Shown in pieces: positions 7,312-14,500 of a stretch of 14,500 nucleotides of DNA (the first letter of the stretch is position 1; each line of letters starts with the position of its first letter). Source of the DNA: Candidatus Electronema nielsenii (GTDB lineage Bacteria; Desulfobacterota; Desulfobulbia; Desulfobulbales; Desulfobulbaceae); assembly GCA_026122915.1 (NCBI GenBank), contig JAGIXO010000038.1:1-14500 (forward strand), read 5' to 3'. The translations under genes and the position numbers were made by a program. The notes beneath the pieces were generated by a model. The model was not told the origin of the DNA, did not search any database, and saw only the letters and a list, made by a program, of their open reading frames with translations.

Positions 7312-7897
7312 ATGATGAGAGCATCAAGATTGGTACTGGTCGCAGTGTCTGTGCTGCTGCTCGTTGCCGCAGCACAAGACGTTTTTGCTCAGAGAAGGTG
7401 GCGAGCAAAGGAAGAAGTAGAAGCGGGCGGCTGGTATGTAGCTACGGCAATGAACTGACGGAAGGTGATGCTGCTCGAGGTAACGTGGAATCATGGGTTT
7501 CTCTGCAAAACAGTGACAGAGAGACCATCAGAACATGGTCTGATTCATTGCTCCGGCAGGCTATTGCTTGATGGTGAGCAATGCTGGTCCAGAGTCAGCA
7601 GACAGATTTGAGCGCGAGCATCAGCGCGATGCGCGAAGATTCGGCGTTGAAACGCTGAGAGACCTGCTTGGCAGTAGGACTTCTGGAGCGCAGATATTGT
7701 CGTTGCGTTCGATTGAATTCAAGGCAGGGGTGATGGAGTACAGAGATAGAAACTCAGATTATGGCAGGCGGCGGGATACCGTGTTCATGCCATACTTTGC
7801 CCTACGGCCAAAATATGGCCATCGCTCTCGTCATGATGGGTATGGAGATGACCGAGATGACTACAGACGGGATAGATACGACCGACGGGGATATTGA
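7312..7897 (+). pseudogene. Frameshifted tandem paralogue of the exported protein, without the YEATS domain
   Basis: The start copies the upstream gene: ACAGGAGAA ribosome binding site, ATG 7312 (or 7315), and a signal peptide SRLVLVAVSVLLLVAA ending in VFAQ. Homology continues through EAGGWYVA, YGNELTEGD, TWSDSLLRQAIA, RRFGVETLRDLLG, IEFKAGVMEYRDR and RDTVFMPYFALRPK, but in three successive frames. One base is missing between 7442 and 7443 (neighbour reads GCCTAT, here GCTAC), and another between 7567 and 7568 (GC then TTGATG). Restoring both gives about 195 residues. The C-terminus is a D/R/Y-rich tail (to 7897) in place of the pYEATS domain. As written the first frame stops at 7464-7466, after about 50 residues. 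This is either a decayed duplicate or a sound gene with two sequencing errors. Confidence 0.8.
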
Positions 7898-7920
7898 CAA
7901 TTTGATCTGCTAAAGAGAAT
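7894..7920 (+). promoter_or_regulatory. Weak candidate promoter for the phosphorylase operon
   Basis: TTGACA (7894-7899) overlaps the pseudogene's stop codon. GAGAAT (7915-7920) follows after a 15-nt spacer and matches the -10 consensus at four of six positions. The spacer is short. If used, transcription would start at about the hairpin at 7918-7951, placing that hairpin at the very 5' end of the operon message. No purine riboswitch consensus is visible. Confidence 0.22.
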
Positions 7921-7951
7921 AGAGGGTAGGTGCAGCAATCTGCCCTCTATT
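7918..7951 (+). terminator. Strong hairpin, probable terminator of the exported-protein locus
   Basis: The segments 7918-7931 and 7938-7951 pair along about 14 bp (core ATAGAGGG/CCCTCTAT, two G-U pairs) around a GCAGCA loop. The following bases are TTCT, a poor U-tract, so termination may be partial. It stands 20 nt after the pseudogene stop and 32 nt before the phosphorylase start, which fits a terminator or a leader hairpin of the next operon. Confidence 0.6.
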
Positions 7952-7982
7952 TCTAAACTTAGAAAAAAATATTCGCAATAAC

Positions 7983-8831
7983 ATGGCACAACACGACGAG
8001 CTTGACATTCAATTGCACAAACAGCAAGCAGAAGAAGCCACCGCCTTTCTTCGCGCCCGGTTGCCGTTTTTGCCGGAAGTGTTGATTCAGCTTGGCACCG
8101 GACTCGGTGGTTTAGCCGCAGCAATGACAGAAAGTATCAGTATTCCTTACAAGGACATCCCCCATTTTCCCCGCTCTACTGTTACTACCCACGCCGGAAA
8201 TTTAGTTTGCGGCAAGTTGGCTGGGAAACCTGCCGCTGTCCTTCAAGGTCGCTTTCATTATTATGAAGGCTACTCCGCCCGCGAGGTTGGCTTTCCTCTC
8301 CGGGTGCTATCGCTCTTGGGAGTGAGGACAGCGATCATCACCAACGCCGCAGGTGGCCTCAATCCGGCTTGGCAGGCAGGAAGTATCATGATCTGCAAAG
8401 ACCATCTCAACCTGCTGCCCGACAATCCTCTGCGCGGCCCCAACGTGGATGAATGGGGGCCACGTTTTCCTGATCTTTCCCAACCGTACAGCGCGGAGCT
8501 ACGCGAACTGGCCGGTCAAGCGGCCAGCAGGCTCGGCTTTACCGAAGTCTGTTCCGGCACCTATGTCTGCATTCCCGGCCCCAGCCTTGAAACTCCGGCA
8601 GAAACTCGGATGCTGCGGCTCCTCGGCGCAGATGCAGTGGGCATGTCCTCGGTGCCAGAGGTGATCACTGCGTTGCACGGCGGCCTACGGGTGCTGGGAC
8701 TGTCGGTAATCGCCAATCTCAATGACCCAGACAAGTTCGTCCCCATTCTCATTGAGGACATTGTTGCAGCGGCGCAGCGGGCGGAACCCCGACTACAAGA
8801 ACTCATCTTAGATATTGTGCGAGAGCTGTAA
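7983..8831 (+). CDS. Purine nucleoside phosphorylase (trimeric PNP/MTAP family)
   Basis: A cytoplasmic enzyme of 282 residues. It should split purine nucleosides with phosphate into base and (deoxy)ribose-1-phosphate in purine salvage. Family motifs are in order: phosphate loop LGTGLGGL (the family usually has GSGLG), THAGNLV, QGRFHYYEGY with phosphate-binding Arg and Glu, TNAAGGLN, GPSLETPAE with the base-contacting Glu, VGMSSVPEV, and SVIANL. Asn rather than Asp in the last motif favours 6-oxopurine nucleosides (inosine, guanosine) over methylthioadenosine. The preceding residue is Ala instead of the usual Thr, and the sugar-contacting His near the C-terminus of well-studied members appears to be Ile or Leu here. 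Length is normal. No clear ribosome binding site precedes ATG 7983. The gene opens a three-gene operon; the antiporter starts two bases after its stop. Confidence 0.93.
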   Translation: MAQHDELDIQLHKQQAEEATAFLRARLPFLPEVLIQLGTGLGGLAAAMTESISIPYKDIPHFPRSTVTTHAGNLVCGKLAGKPAAVLQGRFHYYEGYSAREVGFPLRVLSLLGVRTAIITNAAGGLNPAWQAGSIMICKDHLNLLPDNPLRGPNVDEWGPRFPDLSQPYSAELRELAGQAASRLGFTEVCSGTYVCIPGPSLETPAETRMLRLLGADAVGMSSVPEVITALHGGLRVLGLSVIANLNDPDKFVPILIEDIVAAAQRAEPRLQELILDIVREL

Positions 8832-8833
8832 CC

Positions 8834-10792
8834 ATGGGCGTAGCAGCAGACATTGTCATCATCGTGGTCGCCGCCTTGGTTGGCGCATTGATCGCCCAGC
8901 GACTGAGACAACCGCTGATATTGGGGTACATTGCTGCTGGGATCGTGGTTGGCCCAAACACGGGCGGAATAACGGTTGGTGATATCCACGAAATCGAGCT
9001 GTTGGCGGAAATCGGCGTGGCTCTGCTGCTTTTTGCCTTGGGCTTGGAATTTTCCCTCAGCGAGCTGAAACCGGTGCGCAGGATTGCTCTCTTCGGCACA
9101 CCGGTACAAATTCTGCTCACTATCGTTTTTGGCTTTTTCCTTGGCACATACCTTGGCTGGCCGTGGACTGCTGCGGTCTGGTTAGGCGCGTTGATTTCGC
9201 TGTCCAGCACGATGGTAACGCTGAAAACTCTGATGAGTCGGGGTTTAGTGGGTACGCTGTCCAGCAAGGTCATGATCGGGATGTTGATTGTGCAAGACAT
9301 TGCCGTCATTCCGATGATGATCATTCTGCCGCAACTGAGCAGCCCAGAGACCGGCTTGCCGCTCCTCGCGCTTGCCGCAGGCAAATCCGCCATCTTTCTC
9401 TTGCTGATGCTGTATATCGGCAGAAAACTGCTACCGTGGCTGCTGGCGCATGTTGCGCAATGGAATTCCAGAGAATTGTTTATTCTTTCTATCACCGCAA
9501 TAGGACTTGGAGTCGGTTATGCAACCTATCTCTTTGGTCTTTCCTTTGCCTTTGGCGCATTTGTCGCAGGCATGGTGCTCAGTGAGTCAGATTACGGGCA
9601 TCAGGCATTGAGCGATATCATTCCGCTGCGGGACATCTTTGGTCTGCTCTTTTTTACCTCAGTTGGGATGCTCCTTGATTTATCTTTCCTTGTTGAAAAT
9701 TTAGGCAAGATTTTTTTCTTAGTCGCTGCTATTGGTTTGTTCAAAGGTGCCTTATTTTCTTCCTTGGCTGTCTTCTTTGGTTACAGCAATATTGTGCCCT
9801 TGGCTGTTGGTTTTGGTCTTTTTCAGATTGGTGAATTTGCTTTTGTACTGGCACGAGTTGGATTAGAAACAAAGGCGATTGATCAAGATATGTACTCAAT
9901 GGTACTTGCTCTCTCCGTCATAAGTATGGTTCTGACTCCATTTGCTTCAGCGTTGGTTCCCCAGCTTTACAAAGTAAAAAAACGTTTATTTCAACATGAG
10001 CCGCTGCAAACAGAAAATATTCCTCATGATGGTCTGACGGATCATGTAGTGATTGCTGGCGGAGGGAGGGTTGGTCAGCATATTGCCCAAGTATTGACTA
10101 AGCTCAATTTGCCGTTTGTCATCATCGAAATGAATTACCAGCGGATGATGGAATGCAAGGATGCAAGCTATCCCGTCATCTATGGCGACATGAGCCAGCC
10201 TACTGTCATTACAGCTTCGGAGTTGCAAGCAGCCAGAGTGCTTCTGATTACCGCTCCTTCAGTTGTCACCTCGCAGGCGATTGTCCAACAGGCACATCTT
10301 CTCCGCCCTGATTTACATATCATTGTTCGGGCTAATGGTGCTGATCAAGCGCAGACCTTATATGAAAGCGGCATTTACATGGCCGTGTTACCAGAAATGG
10401 AAGCTGGACTTGAAATTGCCCGGCAGGCTTTACTACATTTAGAAATTCCTGTTGCAGTGATTCAACAATATACAGATGTAGTGCGGCAGCAGCTCTATGC
10501 GCCGATTTATCAAACGGGAAATGGTCATCAGCTTTTAGCAAAACTTGACAATATCAAGAATATGCTCGAAATATCATGGTTTACTATCATGCCAGAAAGT
10601 CCGTTAGTCTGTAAAAGTATCAAAAATGCCGCTGTCCGCACCAAAACTGGAGCCTCTATTGTTGGTATCATCCACGAGAAGAAATTTATTTCCAATCCAC
10701 AGATAGATTATTCTTTTCAAGAGGGTGATTTAGTAGCGGTGGTTGGCAATCAAGACGAGCGAAACGCTTTCAAAAAGCTGGCGGGCATTTGA
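8834..10792 (+). CDS. CPA2-family monovalent cation:proton antiporter with RCK (TrkA-N and TrkA-C) domains, Kef/YbaL-like
   Basis: An inner-membrane protein of 652 residues. Residues about 1-385 are hydrophobic and form the Na+/H+ exchanger fold with roughly 12-13 membrane helices. Conserved pieces include the N-terminal QRLRQPLILGYIAAGIVVGP, LLLFALGLEF, SLSSTMVTLK and the ion-binding-helix motif GMLIVQDIAVIP. Residues about 403-520 are a TrkA-N/RCK nucleotide-binding domain starting with the Rossmann motif VVIAGGGRVGQ and, after strand two, an acidic residue in VIIEMN. Residues about 580-650 are a TrkA-C domain (SWFTIMPESPLV, FQEGDLVAVVG). It likely moves K+ or Na+ against H+ under control of a bound nucleotide or other ligand. 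The motif order resembles KefB/KefC/YbaL, but which cation it carries cannot be told. The gene starts two bases after the phosphorylase gene and its stop overlaps the next start. Confidence 0.93.
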   Translation: MGVAADIVIIVVAALVGALIAQRLRQPLILGYIAAGIVVGPNTGGITVGDIHEIELLAEIGVALLLFALGLEFSLSELKPVRRIALFGTPVQILLTIVFGFFLGTYLGWPWTAAVWLGALISLSSTMVTLKTLMSRGLVGTLSSKVMIGMLIVQDIAVIPMMIILPQLSSPETGLPLLALAAGKSAIFLLLMLYIGRKLLPWLLAHVAQWNSRELFILSITAIGLGVGYATYLFGLSFAFGAFVAGMVLSESDYGHQALSDIIPLRDIFGLLFFTSVGMLLDLSFLVENLGKIFFLVAAIGLFKGALFSSLAVFFGYSNIVPLAVGFGLFQIGEFAFVLARVGLETKAIDQDMYSMVLALSVISMVLTPFASALVPQLYKVKKRLFQHEPLQTENIPHDGLTDHVVIAGGGRVGQHIAQVLTKLNLPFVIIEMNYQRMMECKDASYPVIYGDMSQPTVITASELQAARVLLITAPSVVTSQAIVQQAHLLRPDLHIIVRANGADQAQTLYESGIYMAVLPEMEAGLEIARQALLHLEIPVAVIQQYTDVVRQQLYAPIYQTGNGHQLLAKLDNIKNMLEISWFTIMPESPLVCKSIKNAAVRTKTGASIVGIIHEKKFISNPQIDYSFQEGDLVAVVGNQDERNAFKKLAGI

Positions 10793-11196
10793 TGAAGCAA
10801 GACGATTTCCCCTTTCATTTCGACAGTGATGCCTGTGCGACCTGTGGCGGACGCTGCTGTCGTGGCGCGGGCGGCTACGTCTGGGTGAGCTGGGAAGAGC
10901 TGGAAGAAATGGCAAAAGTAAGGGGAATGAACGCGGGACTCTTTGCTAAACAATATGCGCGACGAGTACACGACAGACTGTCTTTACAAGAGCGCATCAT
11001 TAGCGGTGAGCATTTCTGTTGCTTCTTTGATCGGATTGACTGCCGCTGCACCATCTATGAAAGCAGGCCAAAACAATGCAGAACCTTTCCCTTCTGGGAA
11101 AGGTTCAAGCAAGACCAGCAAGAGCTTTTTGCTGAATGTCCTGGAGTTGTAAAAATCCCCCAGCTCATTGTCGGCGGGGGATCAAATGCAACGTAA
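10792..11196 (+). CDS. YkgJ-family cysteine-cluster protein
   Basis: A small soluble protein of 134 residues. The start ATG 10792 overlaps the antiporter's stop by one base (TGATG), which indicates translational coupling; TTG 10789 is a less likely start. The N-terminal cluster CATCGGRCC matches the CxxCxxxCC signature of the YkgJ/PF03692 family, predicted to bind zinc or iron. A second set of cysteines follows (FCCFFD, CRCTIYESRPKQC and a late Cys in AECPGV), also as in the family. The molecular role of this family is not established. Its place at the end of a transporter operon suggests a metal- or redox-linked accessory job, which is inference only. Confidence 0.88.
   Translation: MKQDDFPFHFDSDACATCGGRCCRGAGGYVWVSWEELEEMAKVRGMNAGLFAKQYARRVHDRLSLQERIISGEHFCCFFDRIDCRCTIYESRPKQCRTFPFWERFKQDQQELFAECPGVVKIPQLIVGGGSNAT
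11081..11106. repeat. Perfect 11-bp inverted repeat inside the YkgJ gene
   Basis: GAACCTTTCCC (11081-11091) and GGGAAAGGTTC (11096-11106) are exact inverted copies around the four-base loop TTCT. The sequence is coding (RTFPFWERFK), so the structure coexists with a conserved-looking cysteine-rich protein. It lies about 50 bases from the minus-strand terminator and could act on either transcript in this convergent region. Confidence 0.6.
11151..11182 (-). terminator. Rho-independent terminator of the SNF2 helicase gene, inside the YkgJ coding end
   Basis: ATCCCCC (11155-11161) and GGGGGAT (11176-11182) form a 7-bp GC-rich stem with a 14-base loop. On the minus strand the stem is followed directly by TTTTT (complement of 11151-11155). 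It sits 26 bases beyond the helicase stop codon, as expected for its terminator. On the plus strand no T-run follows directly, although 11197-11207 is T-rich. Confidence 0.65.
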
Positions 11197-11207
11197 ACTT
11201 TTCCTTT

Positions 11208-14200
11208 TCAACTCCCACGAATTAAATCGAGTAGCTCCTCTGCGCTCAGGCGCGCGCCTGCATCTGTACCTTCCAATAGCGAATTGGCTAAATTGCGCTT
11301 TTCGTGATGCAAGCGAACAATCTTCTCCTCAATCGTATTGGCGGTGACTAAACGATATACGGTGACGGGCCGTTTTTGACCAATGCGATGAGCGCGGTCT
11401 GCGGCCTGATCTTCTACCGCCGGATTCCACCATGGGTCCATGTGGATGACGTAATCCGCCGCTGTCAGGTTCAAGCCTAATCCGCCCGCTTTGAGGCTAA
11501 TCAGGAAGAGATCGCCGTCGCCCGCTTGGAAGGCATCAACTTGGCGGATGCGCTCTTTGGCCGGCGTGGTACCGTCGAGATACTTGTAATGAATGTTTTT
11601 GCTGTCCAAATACTCGCGGATGAGAGCCAGATGGCCGGTGAACTGACTGAAAACTAAAGCCTTATGTCGCGATTCCAGTAATTCCTCAACTACCTCGCCG
11701 AAGACCTCCAGCTTGCTCGAAGGAATCTTGCAGTGCTCATCGATCAGCTTGGGATTACAGCAGGCCCGGCGCAGTCGCATGATTTCTGCGAGAATTTGCA
11801 AATGCCGTCCGGCTTTTGGATCGCTGCCCTCGATGTTCTCCAAAGCCTGCTGACGAATAGCTTCATAAAACATCATCTCCGATTTTTTCATCTCCACCCG
11901 CAGCGTGATTTCGGTGCGCGGCGGCAACTCATCTAAAACCTGCGATTTGATCCGGCGGAGCATGAAAGGCCGAATTAGTTTTTTGAGCTGGCGGCGGGCA
12001 ATACGGTCGTTGTGCTTCTCAATCGGAATGCCAAAGCGGGTGTTAAACTGCTTGTAGGTACCAAGCAATCCGGCATTGATAAAGTTGAACAAATTCCACA
12101 ACTCGCCGAGATGATTCTCAATCGGCGTACCCGTGGTGATCAGGCGGAACTTGGCCTTCAGGCGCATGGATGCCTTAGAACGCTTGGTGGCCGCATTCTT
12201 GATCGACTGGGCTTCGTCGAGAACCACTGTCTGCCAAGCCACGGTTTCTAATAAATCAACCTCTTGCTGGAGCAAGGTGTAGCTGGTAATCAGGATGTCT
12301 CGTTTACCCAGATTATCAATGATTCCTTGCCGCTCATCGGCATTGCTTAACGTGCGGAGGGCCAGCGTAGGGGCAAAGCGGCCTACTTCCTGCTCCCAGT
12401 TCATGCAGACCGAGGTAGGCGCGATAACCAGCGTTGGACCGTCTTCAGAGCGGTCAAGAATCACGGCCAAGGATTGCAGCGTTTTGCCGAGACCCATATC
12501 ATCGGCCAAGCAACCGCCCACCCCAAGATGAGCCAGCCGAGACATCCAGACAAAGCCTTCAACCTGGTAATCACGCAAATCGGCCTGCAAAGTCGAGGGC
12601 ACTTCTGGCACAAAATCTTGGACAAACTCAATTCGGGCTAACTGTTTGCGCCAGCCTTCATCGGCATTGGTGTTGGCCTGCCGAGTCAAATCATCAAGTG
12701 CCAAGGCGGCCAGCGGATGAATGCGAATTTCATCATCACCCTCGCCGGTTTTTCCGCCTGCCTCGCTGAAGCGGAGCAGCTCCTCTAAACGGCTACGGAA
12801 TTCCTGAGTCAGGGCAAGAAACTGCCCCTTGCCAAGTGGAATAAAGCGACTACGGGCCTCGCGTACCTTGTCTAAGAGCGTTTTCAGGTCGATGATCTCA
12901 TCCTGATCAACCTGAACATGGCCGGAAAGGGCAAACCAATCCTGCTGGCCAGTACGAATATTGAGGTTGAGCTGGCTGATACCCGCCTGTTTGCGCACCG
13001 CCAACTTTTCTCCTTCTGGCCATTCTAAAATTGCTCGATCGCGGATTTCCTCCAGCTCCAGCAGAGCTTGCAGGCATTCCTCTGGGTCGAGCAAATGCCA
13101 CTCGCGGTCGTTTTCCTGCTCTAAATCCGTAGCGAGGTCAAGAATTGGGCAGCTTTCTTCGATTTCGCGGGCTTTTTCCTCTTCTATCGGCAGATTGCGA
13201 CGAGTTTGCATCCGCCGTCCGCCTACTTCTGCCATCAAATTAGCCACACCTGCGCCGGGCTTGAGATACGGCCCTTTGCGCGAGAAAGGCTGAACAAACA
13301 TCTCCAACCGGAAGCCGCTGCCGTAGGGGATGATGTGGATATGCACGGTGGGATCAGCCTCGACAATCTTGACATCCTTTTCCGCTGATCCCACGTCGAT
13401 GGAGGAATGCACGGTCATGAAGGAAGCCATATTCCCGATGGCGTTCAGCACTTGGCTACCAGCGGCGGCTGGGTAGCGTTTGCCGCCCGCCCCGATGATT
13501 CCGGCCACCCGCCGGTGTTCATCGTTGATTTCCATCACCCGGAAGCGGGTCGGAGTTTCTTGCCAGACCGTTACTCGGCCTTCGCCGATTTCTTGGAGGA
13601 AATGAATGAAAAGGAAACCATCCTGTTCTTCAACCATCAGCTCCGGCTCGCCTGCCACAATTTCCACCGGTACGTTACCGGAATTCTCAAGAAAAACATG
13701 CGGGTGGCCAACCAAAGCAGGCAAAGCCTCCTCTATGTTGAATTCACAGCCACCGTTACGGGAATTCGGATCGCCTACCTGCCGTAACGCAGCAGCGATT
13801 TTAACATCTTGGGCAGTGAGAAAGTCAAAGCAGCTGGGAGGCATCAGTCGATTGAGGCCAACCCCTTTACCCTTGCTCCATTTGCTACCCGGCTTTTTTT
13901 TCTGTTCCTTAGCGGCTAAGGTCAATGTACCTTCGGCGAATTCAACGGTCCAAGCAAGGCGGCTGGTTTTTTCTGGTTGTCTGGCCTTGCCGGTGACACT
14001 GATCAGTTCTTCTAAACTTTGCTTCCAAGATTCTTCGTTGGGCGCAACCAAATGGACAACGCTACGGCAGCCAATTTCCTTGGCCAACCCTTCAGCAATT
14101 TTGAACATATCCTTACGGGCAGGATCAGCAGCAACCAATAGCTGGGCCGCCTCCATTGCTAACCAAAGGAAGCTGTTGCTTTTCGCCTTGCTACAGAGTG

Positions 14201-14500
14201 ATTCTAAAGCGATCCGCAGCTTATCTGGCAGCTGTACCCCCAGCCAATGTAGAGCCAATCCAGCGGTCAGGGTATTGAGGCTACGCTCCTCTTTTTCAAA
14301 GCTCTCGGTCAATATCCGCATGTCAGGCAAGGCACCTTCCATCGTACCGACATAGGTATCCAAAAAGCGGAAGGCCAGCTCATCCGGGCAGCCTTGGCAG
14401 TGGAGAACCAAAGCCACTGCCCGCCGAATTGCGGCGCGGTCGCCGGGACCGCTGCGGGCGAGTAGAGCCATGATGCAAAAGAGGCCGCTGATGTTGAAAA
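11208..14500 (-). CDS. SNF2-family DEAD/DEAH-box helicase (HepA/RapA-like), probably cut at its N-terminus
   Basis: The frame runs leftward from the window edge to TGA 11208-11210. The first in-frame ATG is at 14471 (1087 residues), but there is no upstream stop or ribosome binding site in the last 29 bases, so the gene probably starts outside the window. Counting from that ATG, residues 1-600 are a long region without motifs I know, partly helical and partly beta-rich. The Swi2/Snf2 motor follows: DDMGLGKT (about 656-663), LVIAPTSVCMNW, DEAQ (about 752-755), TTGTPIENHLGELWNLF, ALVFSQFTGH, SLKAGGLGLNLT and WWNPAVEDQA with DRAHRIGQ (about 1013-1031). All ATPase motifs are intact. Such proteins translocate on double-stranded DNA and remodel protein-DNA complexes; RapA recycles RNA polymerase. 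The unknown N-terminus leaves its target open. It is convergent with the YkgJ operon, with 11 bases between the stop codons. Confidence 0.93.
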   Translation of the reverse strand, partial: FNISGLFCIMALLARSGPGDRAAIRRAVALVLHCQGCPDELAFRFLDTYVGTMEGALPDMRILTESFEKEERSLNTLTAGLALHWLGVQLPDKLRIALESLCSKAKSNSFLWLAMEAAQLLVAADPARKDMFKIAEGLAKEIGCRSVVHLVAPNEESWKQSLEELISVTGKARQPEKTSRLAWTVEFAEGTLTLAAKEQKKKPGSKWSKGKGVGLNRLMPPSCFDFLTAQDVKIAAALRQVGDPNSRNGGCEFNIEEALPALVGHPHVFLENSGNVPVEIVAGEPELMVEEQDGFLFIHFLQEIGEGRVTVWQETPTRFRVMEINDEHRRVAGIIGAGGKRYPAAAGSQVLNAIGNMASFMTVHSSIDVGSAEKDVKIVEADPTVHIHIIPYGSGFRLEMFVQPFSRKGPYLKPGAGVANLMAEVGGRRMQTRRNLPIEEEKAREIEESCPILDLATDLEQENDREWHLLDPEECLQALLELEEIRDRAILEWPEGEKLAVRKQAGISQLNLNIRTGQQDWFALSGHVQVDQDEIIDLKTLLDKVREARSRFIPLGKGQFLALTQEFRSRLEELLRFSEAGGKTGEGDDEIRIHPLAALALDDLTRQANTNADEGWRKQLARIEFVQDFVPEVPSTLQADLRDYQVEGFVWMSRLAHLGVGGCLADDMGLGKTLQSLAVILDRSEDGPTLVIAPTSVCMNWEQEVGRFAPTLALRTLSNADERQGIIDNLGKRDILITSYTLLQQEVDLLETVAWQTVVLDEAQSIKNAATKRSKASMRLKAKFRLITTGTPIENHLGELWNLFNFINAGLLGTYKQFNTRFGIPIEKHNDRIARRQLKKLIRPFMLRRIKSQVLDELPPRTEITLRVEMKKSEMMFYEAIRQQALENIEGSDPKAGRHLQILAEIMRLRRACCNPKLIDEHCKIPSSKLEVFGEVVEELLESRHKALVFSQFTGHLALIREYLDSKNIHYKYLDGTTPAKERIRQVDAFQAGDGDLFLISLKAGGLGLNLTAADYVIHMDPWWNPAVEDQAADRAHRIGQKRPVTVYRLVTANTIEEKIVRLHHEKRNLANSLLEGTDAGARLSAEELLDLIRGS

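Noticed and set aside
7312..7897. Programmed ribosomal frameshifting as the explanation for the split paralogue
   Set aside because: Neither break has a slippery heptamer, and two separate shifts in one short gene would be needed. Simple base loss or read error explains the pattern better.
7898..7982. Purine riboswitch ahead of the phosphorylase gene
   Set aside because: The leader is only about 85 bases and lacks the conserved three-way junction sequences; only a single simple hairpin is present.
13606..14355. Long plus-strand open frame (249 codons) opposite the SNF2 helicase
   Set aside because: It is rich in Ser, Arg, Ala and Leu with no motifs and lies wholly opposite a well-supported coding frame, so it is a mirror effect of codon use there.
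1..14500. CRISPR arrays, tRNA or rRNA genes, integrase attachment sites
   Set aside because: I saw no regularly spaced direct repeats, no cloverleaf-like segments and no paired attachment repeats in the window.

Overview
The window looks like chromosomal DNA of a Gram-negative bacterium of about 50% GC. Two proteins carry signal peptides. There is a MASE3-type hybrid sensor kinase, a CPA2 antiporter with an RCK domain and a YkgJ-type cysteine-cluster protein. This mix is common in sulfate-reducing and related Desulfobacterota (Desulfobulbales, possibly the cable-bacteria relatives). That placement is an impression from protein style and is not proven here.

Layout: (1) Positions 1-~132 are the right end of an IS630-family insertion sequence. 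(2) 341-2605 encodes an AAA+ ATPase with a large N-terminal region that resembles the PfkB-like module of bacterial RyR/AAA proteins. (3) 2776-5706 encodes an orphan membrane hybrid histidine kinase (MASE3-GAF-PAS-HisKA-HATPase-REC). (4) 5767-7897 is a compact locus of exported proteins: a small exported protein, then an exported protein ending in a prokaryotic YEATS (pYEATS) domain, then a tandem paralogue of the latter that lacks the YEATS domain and is broken by two single-base deletions. (5) A hairpin at about 7918-7951 separates this locus from a tight operon of purine nucleoside phosphorylase, CPA2 cation/proton antiporter with TrkA-N/TrkA-C domains, and YkgJ-family protein (7983-11196, with gaps of 2 and -1 nt). 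(6) A SNF2/HepA-type helicase runs convergently on the minus strand from the right window edge down to 11208. Its terminator lies inside the 3' end of the YkgJ coding sequence.

The most interesting part is region 4. YEATS domains are known as readers of acylated lysines, and in bacteria they are attached to intracellular signalling or conflict proteins. Here one sits behind a Sec signal peptide, joined to an N-terminal domain I do not recognise, and that domain has been duplicated beside it. The AAA protein beside the IS and the orphan sensor kinase are plausible regulators of unknown processes, but nothing in the sequence links them functionally to region 4. I see no CRISPR array, tRNA, rRNA or recognised riboswitch.
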